Assembly (NCBI RefSeq): GCF_018614135.1
Contig: NZ_JAGGOW010000040.1
Span: forward strand, 17,414 to 81,413
Origin: Streptomyces sp. ISL-66
Lineage (GTDB): Bacteria; Actinomycetota; Actinomycetes; Streptomycetales; Streptomycetaceae
Direction: 5' to 3'
Length of the DNA: 64,000 nucleotides
Shown here: piece by piece, positions 50,230 through 59,261 of the stretch
Numbering within the stretch: position 1 is the first letter of the stretch
Layout of the letters: every line of letters begins with the position of its first letter
The notes under the pieces: generated by a model
Seen by the model: only the letters and a program-made list of their open reading frames with translations
Databases searched by the model: none
What the model was told of the DNA's origin: nothing
Position numbers and translations under genes: made by a program

Positions 50230-51738
50230 GTGCCCGCATCAGTGCAGCCGTACTTTTTTCTCAGTTATGCGCATACACCGAGGTTCGGCGCGGGGGGACC
50301 CGATCCGGACATGTGGGTGGAGCGCCTTTTTCGCGATCTCTGCAGCCATGTGATGGCGCTGACGAACCTGCCGGCCGGAGCCGAAGCCGGCTTCATGGAC
50401 CGGGAGATACGCAGCGGCGAAGGCTGGTCGGAGCGGCTCGGGGCGGCGCTCGCCACCTGCCGCGTCTTCGTCCCCCTGTTCTCACCGCGCTACTTCGCCA
50501 GCGAGATGTGCGGGAAGGAGTGGTTCGCCTTCGCGCAGCGCACCATCCAGCACGAGGCGCTCAGCAACCAGCCGGCCGAGGCCATCGTGCCGGCCTTATG
50601 GGTTCCGGTTCCGCCTTCGCAACTGCCGCTCCCGGCCGAGCGGTTGCAGTTCAACCACAACACCTTCGGCGAGCGCTACGTCACCGACGGGCTGTACGGC
50701 CTGATCAAACTGCGCGGTTACGCCGAGCAGTACGAGAGCGCCGTGTACGAGCTCGCCAAACGGATCGTCCGGGTCGCCGAGACCGTCCGCCTCGATCCGA
50801 TCCGCCCGCTGGACTACCGGCTGGTGCCGAGCGCCTTCGGCTCCCCCAGCAGCACCGCCCGCACCCTGCACGTCACCGTGGCCGCCGCCTCGCGCCACGA
50901 TCTGCCGGAGGGCCGCAGCCCCGAGTACTACGGGGACAGCGCGATCGAGTGGAACCCGTACCACCCGGTGTCCCAGCGGCCCATCGCCTTCGTGGCCGAG
51001 GACCTAGTCCGCAACCTCAACTACCAGACGTCCGTGGGCTCGTTCGACGACGAGGCCGGGCACTTCGACTCCAAACAGGCGCCGACCCGGCCCGAGATCC
51101 TGATCGTCGACCGGTGGGCGGTCGAGGACGAGCAGCGCAGGGCGCGCCTCGCCGCCTTCGACCAGGAATCCCGTCCGTGGATCAACGTGGTCGTGCCCTG
51201 GAACCGCTACGACCACCAGAGCCGCGCCAAGGAGAACGAACTGGCCCGCCGGCTCGAGGACACGATGCCCGTCAAGATGAGCCAGGGCCGGGCCGCCTGC
51301 CGGGCCGCTGCCAACGGCGTGGCCAACATGGAGACCCTCGGGCAGATCCTGCCGCAGGTGGTGGAGGCCGCCGCCCAGCAGTTCCTGCGGCACGCCCAGG
51401 TCTACCCGCCGGCGGGCACCCCGGCCGGCGGATCGGAACGGCCCCGGCTGATCGGTCCGATGGGGATGAACAGCCCGCCCACCGTGCCGTCCGCCCCCTT
51501 CCCACCGGATACGGGCTCGGACGCCGGCTCGGACACCGGTTCCGACACCGGTTCCGACGCGGGACCGGACACGCGCACGGGAACGGCCCCCGGCTTCGCC
51601 CCGGGAGCAGGCTTCGGAAGGCTCGGCGGCCACGGCCGAGCCGGTGGGGCCGACCGGCCCGACCGGTCAGACCGGTCCGACCGGGCCGACCACAACAAGG
51701 ACAACGACCGGGGGGACGCGGATGACAGCGAGTCGTGA
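50230..51738 (+). CDS. fxsC: TIR-like protein FxsC
   Basis: A 502-aa protein. GTG 50230 matches the usual N terminus just before PYFFLSYAHTPRFG; ATG 50191 is an alternative. Residues 8-150 are a TIR-like domain with MDREIRSGEGWSERL and SPRYFASEMCGKEW, where Glu97 sits in the Cys-x2-Glu position of NADase TIR domains. A conserved middle region (residues about 190-395) follows, then a Gly/Asp/Ser-rich tail. Codon 50596-50598 is TTA, implying bldA tRNA dependence. The 3' end overlaps fxsT by 17 bp, so the two are coupled. Confidence 0.92.
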   Translation: MPASVQPYFFLSYAHTPRFGAGGPDPDMWVERLFRDLCSHVMALTNLPAGAEAGFMDREIRSGEGWSERLGAALATCRVFVPLFSPRYFASEMCGKEWFAFAQRTIQHEALSNQPAEAIVPALWVPVPPSQLPLPAERLQFNHNTFGERYVTDGLYGLIKLRGYAEQYESAVYELAKRIVRVAETVRLDPIRPLDYRLVPSAFGSPSSTARTLHVTVAAASRHDLPEGRSPEYYGDSAIEWNPYHPVSQRPIAFVAEDLVRNLNYQTSVGSFDDEAGHFDSKQAPTRPEILIVDRWAVEDEQRRARLAAFDQESRPWINVVVPWNRYDHQSRAKENELARRLEDTMPVKMSQGRAACRAAANGVANMETLGQILPQVVEAAAQQFLRHAQVYPPAGTPAGGSERPRLIGPMGMNSPPTVPSAPFPPDTGSDAGSDTGSDTGSDAGPDTRTGTAPGFAPGAGFGRLGGHGRAGGADRPDRSDRSDRADHNKDNDRGDADDSES

Positions 51739-54700
51739 CAACCAGAACAGCCGTGACGAACACCGCGAGGGGCGGATCGTCACCTTCTACTCGTACAAGG
51801 GCGGCACGGGCCGCACGATGGCGCTGGCCAACACCGCCTGGATCCTCGCCGCCAACGGCAAGCGGGTCCTCGCCGTCGACTGGGACCTGGAGGCTCCCGG
51901 CCTGCACCGGTTCTTCCATCCCTTCCTGGACCCCTCCACCCTCGGCGCCACCACCGGCGTCATCGATCTGATCAGCGAGTACGCGTGGGCGGCCACCAGC
52001 CCGGTGCAGCGCGCCGACGACTGGCACACGGACTACGCGCGGATCCAGCCGCACGCCGTCTCGCTCACCCCCGAGACCCTCGGCTGGGAGTTCCCCGACG
52101 GCGGCACCCTCGACTTCGTCTCGGCGGGCCGGCAGAACCGCGAGTACTCGGCGACCGTCTCCACCTTCGACTGGGACAACTTCTACGACCGCCTCGGCGG
52201 CGGCCTCTTCTTCGACGCCTTACGGGCCGACATGAAGCGCAACTACGACTACGTCCTGATCGACAGCCGCACCGGCCTCTCCGACATAGCCGACATCTGC
52301 ACGGTCCACCTCCCCGACGTCCTGGTCGACTGCTTCACCCTCTCCGACCAGTCCATCGACGGAGCCGCCTCCGTGGCCCGGCAGATCGACGAGCGGTTCA
52401 ACGACCGCGGCATCAAGATCTTCCCGGTCCCGATGCGCATCGACGAGGGCGAGAAGGAGAAGGCCGACGCCGGCCGCGCCCTGGCCCGGATCAAGTTCGA
52501 CCGCTTCCCCAACGGGCTGATGGGGGACGAACTCACCTCCTACTGGGGTGCGGTGGAGATCCCCTACCGCCCCTACTACGCCTACGAGGAGACCCTGGCC
52601 ACCTTCGGGGACGAGGCCGGGCTCACCAACTCCCTGCTCTCCGCCTTCGAACGCCTCACCGCGGTCGTCACCGAGGGCGACGTCACCTCCATGCCGGCGA
52701 TCGGCGAGGAGGTGCGCCTGCGCATCCGCGACGCCTTCACCCGGCGCCGTCCCGCCCTGCCCGCCGACCTCTTCCTGTCCTACGTCGCCGAGAACCGCAT
52801 GTGGGCCGACTGGATCGAGTCGGTGCTCACCCGGGCCGGCTTCCGGGTCGTGCCCAAGGACGTCTCGGCCGAACGGGCCCCGGGCGCGGCCGTCGGGGAC
52901 ACCCTGGGCGGGGGGGCCGGCATCAGCGTGGACACCGCCGCCCGGACCGTGGTGCTGCTCTCCAGCGCCTACCTCAAGTCCGCCCGCGCGGTGGACGTCT
53001 GGGAGCGGGCCGCGGCCGAGGACCCGACCGGGGGCCGGCGCCAGCTGGTGCCGCTGAGGGTGGGCGACGTACGCCTGTCCACCCCGTACATCGACCGCAA
53101 TCCCGTGGACCTTTTCCGCCTCGACGAGGTGCACGCCACGACCGCGCTGCTGCGCGCGGTGGAACGGCCGATGGCGCTGCCCGACAGCGTCACGAGCGCC
53201 TCCGCACCCGGCCCCCGATTCCCGGGGACGGTCCCGAAGATCTGGAACGCACCGCCCCGCAACCCCGGTTTCACCGGACGTTCCATCGTGCTGGAGCGGA
53301 TGCGCGACCAGCTCGGCGGCGGCATGGCCGTGGTGCTGCCGCAGCCGCAGACCCTCTCCGGACTCGGCGGCGTCGGCAAGACCCAGGTGGCACTGGAGTA
53401 CGTGCACCGCTTCATGGCCGACTACGACCTGGTGTGGTGGATCTCCTCGGAGCAGACCGACGACGTGGTCGCCGCCCTGGCCGAACTGGCGGTGCGCCTG
53501 GGCGCGCAGACCGGCGAGGACATGTCGGCCGCCTCCCAGGAGGCGATCGACCTGCTGCGGCGGGGAGTCCCCTCCTCGCGCTGGCTGCTCGTCTTCGACA
53601 ACGCCGACGACCCCGAGACGCTCAAGCGGTTCTTCCCGCCGGGCGGCCCGGGGCACGTGCTCGTCACCTCCCGCAACCAGTCCTGGTCGCAGTACGGCGA
53701 CGCGCTCCCGGTGGACGTGTTCCTGCGCGAGGAGTCCATCGAGCACCTCCAGCGCCGGGCACCCGGACTCAGCAAGGACGACGCCGAGCAGGTGGCCGTC
53801 GCGGTCGGCGACCTGCCGCTCGCCGTCGAGCAGGCGGGCGCCTGGATCGCGGAGACCGCGACCCCGGTGTCCGCGTACATCGAGCAGCTGGCCCAGCAGG
53901 CCGCCCGGGTCCTGGCCCTGAACCAGCCGCCCGGCTACCCGCAGCCGGTGGCCGCCACCTGGAACGTCTCCATAGAGCGGCTCCAGTCCCGTTCCCCCGC
54001 CGCCGTACGGCTGCTCCAGCTGTGCGCCTTCTTCGCGCCCGAGCCGATCTCGGCGAACCTGCTCTACAGCAAGGAGATGATCGACACCCTCAAGCCGTAC
54101 GACTCCTCCCTCCAGGAGAAGCTCGTCCTCGGCCGCGTGATCCGGGAGATCGGCCGCTTCGCCCTGGCCAAGGTCGACCAGGTCAGCAACAGCATCCAGG
54201 TCCACCGGCTGGTGCAGGCCGTGATCCGGGCGCAGCTGTCGGAGGAGGAGCAGCGCGAGGCCCGGCACGCGGTGCACCGGATCCTGGCGGGTGCCCGGCC
54301 GGACGACGACGAGCCGATAGACAACCCCGAGACGTGGCCGCGGTTCAACACGATCTGGCCGCACCTGACCCCGTCGGAGGCCCGGTTCTGCAAGGAGCCG
54401 GAGACCCGCCGGCTGCTGATCGACCGCGTCCGGTACCTGTGGAAGCGCGGCGACTTCAAGGCGGCGTACGCGCTGGGCGAGGAGCTGCGCGAGACCTGGC
54501 GCGAGACCCTGGGCGGCGACGACCTCCAGTACCTGTACCTGCGCTTCCACCTGTCCAACATCCTGCGCTCGCAGGGCCGGTTCGTGGAGGCCATGGAGCT
54601 GGACGAGGGCACGCTGGAGCGCCAGCAGGCGGCGCTGGGCCCCTCGCACCCGCACACGTACATGACCACCAGCGGTCTGGCGATGGACCTGGGCGCGCTC

Positions 54701-55723
54701 GGCAGGTACGGCGAGGCGATGGAGCTGGCGGCCGCGGCGCACGAGGGCTTCGGGCAGATCTTCCACGAGGCGCACCCGCGCACCCTGGCCGCCGCGAACA
54801 ACCTGGCCCTGAACCTGCGCATGATCGGGCAGTACGCGCGGGCCAGGGAAATCGACCAGGAGGTCTTCGACCGGCGCACCGAGGTGCTGGGCACGGACCA
54901 CCCGTACACCCTGTCCTCGGCGCAGAACCTGGCGCGGGACCTGCGCGAGGTCGGCCGGTACGACGACTCCGTGCAGCTGCTGAGCCGGACGTACGAGATC
55001 TACAAGCGGACGCTGGGCCGGGCCTTCCCGGGCACCCTGTCGGCGGCGAAGAACCTCGCGGTGTCGCTGCGCCGGGCGGGCGACGTGGAGGACGCGCTGC
55101 GGCTGACGACCGCGACCCGCAACCGCTACCGGGCCAAGTACACCTCGGTCAACCCGGACCTGCTGGCCTGCGAGTTGAACCTGGCTGCGGACCTGTTCGC
55201 GACCGGGGACGCGGGCGGGGCGCGGGACCTGGCCCAGGAGGTGGTGGACGAGTACGTCAAGGTGCCGGGCGAGCGCCACCCGTACACCCTGGCGGCGGTC
55301 AACAACCTCGCGGTGTTCCACTGGGGCACGGGCGCGGCGGAGACCGCCGAGCCGATGCTGCGCCAGACCGTCCACCACATGCGCGAGGTGCTGGGGGACA
55401 ACCACCCGCACACCATCTTCGCCAATCTCAACCTGGCCAACGCCCGTGCGGACCTGGGCGATCCGGAGGGGGCCCTGGAGCTGGAGCGGATCTCGGTGAT
55501 GCGGCTGCGCGAGGCCCTGGGCGTGCACCACCCGGAGACCCTGGCCAGCGCCTCCAACATGGCGGTCAGCCTGGACATGATGGGCCGCAAGGAGGAGGCG
55601 AACCGGGTGCGGGCCGAGGCGGTGGCCGAGCTGACGCGGCTGCTCGGCGAGGACCACGGTCTGACCCGGTACGCGCGCGACGAGCGGCGGGTCCACCGGG
55701 ACCTGGAGCCGCTGGCGGTGTGA
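51722..55723 (+). CDS. fxsT: FxSxx-COOH system P-loop/TIR/NB-ARC/TPR protein FxsT
   Basis: A 1333-aa multidomain protein. Residues 20-260 are a ParA/MinD-like ATPase with deviant Walker A YSYKGGTGRT and DWDLEAPG; about 347-460 a second TIR-like domain (ADLFLSYVAEN); about 520-790 an NB-ARC STAND ATPase with Walker A GLGGVGKTQ and VFDNADDPE; about 900-1325 around ten tetratricopeptide repeats of the NPHTL/HPYTL kinesin-light-chain type. It looks like a sensor or switch that oligomerises on ligand. ATG 51722 overlaps fxsC. Codon 52220-52222 is TTA. Confidence 0.93.
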   Translation: MTASRDNQNSRDEHREGRIVTFYSYKGGTGRTMALANTAWILAANGKRVLAVDWDLEAPGLHRFFHPFLDPSTLGATTGVIDLISEYAWAATSPVQRADDWHTDYARIQPHAVSLTPETLGWEFPDGGTLDFVSAGRQNREYSATVSTFDWDNFYDRLGGGLFFDALRADMKRNYDYVLIDSRTGLSDIADICTVHLPDVLVDCFTLSDQSIDGAASVARQIDERFNDRGIKIFPVPMRIDEGEKEKADAGRALARIKFDRFPNGLMGDELTSYWGAVEIPYRPYYAYEETLATFGDEAGLTNSLLSAFERLTAVVTEGDVTSMPAIGEEVRLRIRDAFTRRRPALPADLFLSYVAENRMWADWIESVLTRAGFRVVPKDVSAERAPGAAVGDTLGGGAGISVDTAARTVVLLSSAYLKSARAVDVWERAAAEDPTGGRRQLVPLRVGDVRLSTPYIDRNPVDLFRLDEVHATTALLRAVERPMALPDSVTSASAPGPRFPGTVPKIWNAPPRNPGFTGRSIVLERMRDQLGGGMAVVLPQPQTLSGLGGVGKTQVALEYVHRFMADYDLVWWISSEQTDDVVAALAELAVRLGAQTGEDMSAASQEAIDLLRRGVPSSRWLLVFDNADDPETLKRFFPPGGPGHVLVTSRNQSWSQYGDALPVDVFLREESIEHLQRRAPGLSKDDAEQVAVAVGDLPLAVEQAGAWIAETATPVSAYIEQLAQQAARVLALNQPPGYPQPVAATWNVSIERLQSRSPAAVRLLQLCAFFAPEPISANLLYSKEMIDTLKPYDSSLQEKLVLGRVIREIGRFALAKVDQVSNSIQVHRLVQAVIRAQLSEEEQREARHAVHRILAGARPDDDEPIDNPETWPRFNTIWPHLTPSEARFCKEPETRRLLIDRVRYLWKRGDFKAAYALGEELRETWRETLGGDDLQYLYLRFHLSNILRSQGRFVEAMELDEGTLERQQAALGPSHPHTYMTTSGLAMDLGALGRYGEAMELAAAAHEGFGQIFHEAHPRTLAAANNLALNLRMIGQYARAREIDQEVFDRRTEVLGTDHPYTLSSAQNLARDLREVGRYDDSVQLLSRTYEIYKRTLGRAFPGTLSAAKNLAVSLRRAGDVEDALRLTTATRNRYRAKYTSVNPDLLACELNLAADLFATGDAGGARDLAQEVVDEYVKVPGERHPYTLAAVNNLAVFHWGTGAAETAEPMLRQTVHHMREVLGDNHPHTIFANLNLANARADLGDPEGALELERISVMRLREALGVHHPETLASASNMAVSLDMMGRKEEANRVRAEAVAELTRLLGEDHGLTRYARDERRVHRDLEPLAV

Positions 55724-55800
55724 TCCGGCGGGGGCGGCTCCGCCGGGGCCGCCCCCGCACGTCCTTTCTGCACACCTGATTCCAGACTGGGGGGTGCGCT

Positions 55801-56709
55801 GTGAGTAGCAGCATGACCTTTCGCAACGAGGACCTGCCGGCCCTCTTCCACCACACCGACCAGGCGGCGATCTCCCGGCAGCGGGAGTCCACCCAGGCCA
55901 CGCGCGCCCAGCTGGTGCTGCTCGTCGCGGCCGCCGGGGCCGCCGCCCTGCCCGAGGGGCCGAAGCTCGGGTCGATGTACCTGTTCGGGCTGCTGAGCGT
56001 GGTCTCCTACGCGGGGGTGCTGGCCGTGGGCATCCGGGCGACCCGGCGCCGGGCCCGCCCGCAGTGGCAGCTCAACCGCAGCGCGGCGGAGTTCATCAAG
56101 TCGCTGGCCTGGCGGTACGCCGTCCACGGGGCCCCGTTCGGCAGCGATGTCCCGGGGCCCGAGGGCGCGTACCGGACGCGGCTGGAGGCGGGGCTGGACG
56201 AGCTGCGGAAGATGGGCTGGAGCGATCCGCGGACCGCCGGGCTGGTCCCGGAGGGCGGGGAGATCACGGGCGCGATGCAGCGGCTGCGCGGGCTGGACTA
56301 CCAGGTGCGCAGGGAGACCTACGTACGGGACCGGCTGATCGAGCAGCGCAACTGGTACCAGCGCCGGACGGAGGTGTCGCGGCGGGCGACGGCCCTGTGG
56401 TCGTGGTCGATCGTGCTGCTGACCTGTCTGGCGCTGCTGTTCGCGCTGGTCGGGGCGTTCGGGTCGGGTCCGGGGCCGAAGCTGACCGGGCTGTTGAGCG
56501 CGGCGGCGGCGGCCGGCATCGCCTGGAACGAGGTGCGGCGCCACCATCCGCTGATCGAGGCGCACACCCTGATCGAGCAGGACCTCTCGGCGATGATGGT
56601 CGTGATGCAGACGACCATCACCGAGTCGCAGTGGCCGTCCTCCGTCTACGAGACGGAGCGGTACGTGTCCCCGCAGCACACGGACTGGCTGGCCCGGCAC
56701 AGCAGTTGA
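55801..56709 (+). CDS. DUF4231 (SLATT-type) membrane protein
   Basis: A 302-aa protein with two pairs of membrane helices: residues about 36-80 (LVLLVAAAGAAAL, YLFGLLSVVSYAGVLAVGI) and about 198-240 (WSIVLLTCLALLFALVGAF, LLSAAAAAGIAW), separated by a charged helical region. DUF4231 belongs to the SLATT superfamily of 2TM effectors that accompany SLOG or cyclase sensors in bacterial conflict systems. GTG 55801 follows GGGGGTG. It is 77 bp after fxsT on the same strand and convergent with a SLOG-like gene. A pore-forming or membrane-stress role is inferred. Confidence 0.85.
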   Translation: MSSSMTFRNEDLPALFHHTDQAAISRQRESTQATRAQLVLLVAAAGAAALPEGPKLGSMYLFGLLSVVSYAGVLAVGIRATRRRARPQWQLNRSAAEFIKSLAWRYAVHGAPFGSDVPGPEGAYRTRLEAGLDELRKMGWSDPRTAGLVPEGGEITGAMQRLRGLDYQVRRETYVRDRLIEQRNWYQRRTEVSRRATALWSWSIVLLTCLALLFALVGAFGSGPGPKLTGLLSAAAAAGIAWNEVRRHHPLIEAHTLIEQDLSAMMVVMQTTITESQWPSSVYETERYVSPQHTDWLARHSS

Positions 56710-56736
56710 GACCTGGGCGGCGCGGGGGGCGTGGCC

Positions 56737-57216
56737 TCAGTCCCGGGTCACGCCCTCGCGCCAGATCACGGTGACGGGCTTGCCGAGCGCGCGGGCGTAG
56801 GCGACGATCTCGGCGGTTCCGCCGTGCCCGCGGGCCGGCAGGCCGTCCCAGACGGCCACGAGGCGGTCGCAGGTGTCGGCGATGTAGGTGCCGGCGGCGT
56901 AGTAGGCCTCGTCGGTGGAGCGGGCGAAGTCCATCCGGACCTCCTGGGCGGCCCGGTCCTTGAGCCCCAGGTAGCGGTCCAGGGCCTCGGCGTCCTCGAA
57001 GCCCTCCTCGTAGTCCCCGCTGGGGATGACCACGGTGAGGTCCGCGCCGTATTCCAGCGCGATGGCGGCGAACAGCTGGTCCGCTCCGTCGGCGAGGCTG
57101 GAGAGGGCCTCCAACGGCCCCTCATGGCCCGCCAGTACGGCTCGCAGACCTTCCTCCACGTGTCCGAGCGCCTCGTCCGGGATCGACCGGTGTCCGGTCA
57201 CGCCGATACGTTTCAT
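56737..57216 (-). CDS. SLOG-like nucleotide-binding Rossmannoid protein
   Basis: A 159-aa single-domain protein beginning MKRIGVTGHRSIPDE, followed by SSLADGADQLFAAIALEYGADLTVVIP and a C-terminal DRLVAVWDGLPARGHGGTAEIVAYARALGKPV. The G(V/I)TGHR start, the GAD motif and the late GGT motif before a helix are the pattern of SLOG/LOG-type folds that bind nucleotide-derived ligands. ATG 57216 has GGAGG at 11 nt. It is convergent with the SLATT gene, 27 bp apart. The ligand could be an NAD-derived nucleotide, but that is inference. Confidence 0.7.
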   Translation of the reverse strand: MKRIGVTGHRSIPDEALGHVEEGLRAVLAGHEGPLEALSSLADGADQLFAAIALEYGADLTVVIPSGDYEEGFEDAEALDRYLGLKDRAAQEVRMDFARSTDEAYYAAGTYIADTCDRLVAVWDGLPARGHGGTAEIVAYARALGKPVTVIWREGVTRD

Positions 57217-57308
57217 GCGGAAACCAGCCTCCCCCGCGGGCATGTGCCCTGGACATCCTCCCAGAAGGCGGGAGGACGTCCAGGGGTGCGGCGGGGGCGC
57301 ATGGATCT

Positions 57309-58181
57309 CTAGTAGACGCTGACCCCGTACGCGTTGAGTGCCTCGACCACGGGCTGGAAGTACGTGGTGCCGCCGGAGGAGCAGTTGCCGCTGCCGCCGG
57401 AGGTGAGGCCCACGGCGCGGGTGCCGGAGTAGAGCGGGCCGCCGCTGTCTCCGGGCTCGGCGCAGACGTTGGTCTTGATCATGCCGTAGACGATGTCGCC
57501 GCCGCCGTAGTTCACCGTGGCGTTGAGGCCGGTCACCGAGCCGCTGTGGGTGCCGGTGGTGGAGCCGCGCCGGGTGACGGACATGCCGGTGGTGGCGTTG
57601 ACGGCGCTGGTGATGTCCTGGCCGCCGACGGTGCCGGGCGGCACCGGGGAGTTGCTCGCGTACTTGATCAGGCCGTAGTCGTTGGTCGGGAAGCTGGAGC
57701 CGACGGTGGACCCGATGACGGTGGTGTGCGAGGAGTTGGTCCACCAGGTGCCGGCGCCGTCGGTGCAGTGGCCGGCGGTAAGGATGTAGTAGGTGCTGCC
57801 GCTGCGCACGTTGAAGCCGAGCGAGCAGCGCCAGCTGGAGGCGTAGATGGCGTCGCCGCCGGAGAGCAGCTTGGTCAGCTTGCCGGGGGTCCGCTCGATG
57901 CGCAGCGCGGAGGCGTCGGCCCCGGCCTCCCGGCGGATCCTCGCGATGCTCGCGGCGGAGACCGTGGAGTCGGCGGTGACCACGAGGGTCCCGGTGGCGG
58001 GGTCGGTGTGCCATGCGGTGCCGGCCACGTCGGCGCGCAGGACCGAGGCGCCGACGATGGCGAGCCGGTCGGCGCCGAAGCCGCCGTCGGCGTGTGCGGT
58101 GGGGGCGGCCAGGGCGGCCACGGCGGCCATGCCGGTGGCCACGGCGAAGAGCCTGGAGCCGATGATGCGGGTGATCCTCAC
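57309..58181 (-). CDS. Secreted streptogrisin-like serine protease (S1 family)
   Basis: A 290-aa pre-pro-protease. Signal peptide residues 1-32 end PTAHADG; a pro-region of about 85 residues follows. The mature chymotrypsin fold has His in [10 protein letters not shown], Asp in [11 protein letters not shown] and Ser in [12 protein letters not shown], with four Cys for two disulphides and a typical C terminus ending GVSVY. GTG 58181 follows GGGAGGACGACAA. Homologues are extracellular proteases of mycelial growth. Its pro-domain is shorter than in streptogrisin C types and there is no C-terminal binding domain. Confidence 0.94.
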   Translation of the reverse strand: MRITRIIGSRLFAVATGMAAVAALAAPTAHADGGFGADRLAIVGASVLRADVAGTAWHTDPATGTLVVTADSTVSAASIARIRREAGADASALRIERTPGKLTKLLSGGDAIYASSWRCSLGFNVRSGSTYYILTAGHCTDGAGTWWTNSSHTTVIGSTVGSSFPTNDYGLIKYASNSPVPPGTVGGQDITSAVNATTGMSVTRRGSTTGTHSGSVTGLNATVNYGGGDIVYGMIKTNVCAEPGDSGGPLYSGTRAVGLTSGGSGNCSSGGTTYFQPVVEALNAYGVSVY

Positions 58182-58325
58182 TTGTCGTCCTCCCGGAGGG
58201 GATCGGGGGCCCGGACGGTGTGGGGTGCCGGAACCCGTGGAGGGCTGCCGGGGACACGGCGGACGTGAGGCCGTTCGTCGTGCCCCTGACAAACCCGGAG
58301 AGACGCTGTCGGGAGTGTGCTGGCG

Positions 58326-59150
58326 TCAGATGGCGCCAGCAAGGGCGCCTTTCAGCCGTCGTTCGCCCGCCGCCAGCTCGAACGGCAGCGTGTTGCCGGG
58401 CGGCGGGAAGGGACAGATGAAGTGGTCCGCGAACGCGCAGGGCGGCAGCTGTACGCGGTTGAGGTCCACGGTGATCGAGCCGTCCGCGGCCGGGATGCCG
58501 GGCTTGAGGAACCGGAAGCGGTAGCTGGAACGGCCGCCCGTGGCGTCCCCGATGACGGCCCACAGGCTGCCGTCGCCCTCGTCCACGGCGACCTGGAGGG
58601 CGTGGCGGGCGCCCTCGAACTCGAAGCTCAGTTCGCCGCCGAGGCCGAGGCCGCGCGAGCGCCCGTCGGCGTTCTCCACCTGGACCGTCCGGCTCGCGCC
58701 GTACGGCCGGAAGCGGCCCGGCACGGCGTACGCCGGGTCGTACGGGGTGGCCTCGATCCCCTCGAAGGCCGCGCGGCCCGGCGCGGCGGGGTCGAAGACG
58801 CGTACCGCCCAGTCCCCTTCGCGCCGGAGCACGACGAGCCGTACGTCGCCGACGGCGACCCGGGAGTGCGAGGGCGGGGCGCCGTCGGCGGCGAGGACGG
58901 CGTCACCCGTGAAGGGCTCCGCGTCCAGGCTGATCCCGTCGCCCTCGGCCGCGGTCAGGGTCACCCCGCCGTCGGTGGCGTGCCAGACCCCCGGAACGGC
59001 CGGAATTCGACCTTCCGAGTAGTCGGCGAGCCAGTGGGTGCCGGTCAGCGAGAGGGGCCCGTAGGGGGCGGACACGGTGGCCGTCCGATGCTCGTGCCAC
59101 CGCTTCCAGGCGGTGGCCGGGTCGTCCGCGAGGACTGCGTCAGCGCTCAT
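58326..59150 (-). CDS. DUF1684-family protein
   Basis: A 274-aa cytoplasmic protein of the DUF1684 family: FTGTHWLAD-like LTGTHWLADYSEG, FPPYGASRTV-like RPYGASRTVQV, YRFRFLKPG, TVDLNRVQLPPCAFADHFICPFPPPGNTLPF. The conserved C-terminal block DLNR...P(C/T)A(F/Y) is the family hallmark. Function is not known. ATG 59150 has AGGG at 13 nt; ATG 59168 is possible. It lies between the protease and DUF5685 genes on the same strand. Confidence 0.88.
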   Translation of the reverse strand: MSADAVLADDPATAWKRWHEHRTATVSAPYGPLSLTGTHWLADYSEGRIPAVPGVWHATDGGVTLTAAEGDGISLDAEPFTGDAVLAADGAPPSHSRVAVGDVRLVVLRREGDWAVRVFDPAAPGRAAFEGIEATPYDPAYAVPGRFRPYGASRTVQVENADGRSRGLGLGGELSFEFEGARHALQVAVDEGDGSLWAVIGDATGGRSSYRFRFLKPGIPAADGSITVDLNRVQLPPCAFADHFICPFPPPGNTLPFELAAGERRLKGALAGAI

Positions 59151-59261
59151 GCCGCTCAGCCCTTCCACACCGGCCCGGCCGGGAACCGCACGGTACGCCG
59201 TCCGGGCCAGTGCCGATCCGGGCAGGGGGCGCAGACGCGGCCCAGTGGGGCTGACGGGTCC

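Noticed and set aside
52220..55696. A 1158-codon open frame opposite fxsT
   Set aside because: It mirrors codon bias of fxsT, has no recognisable domain and no ribosome binding site.
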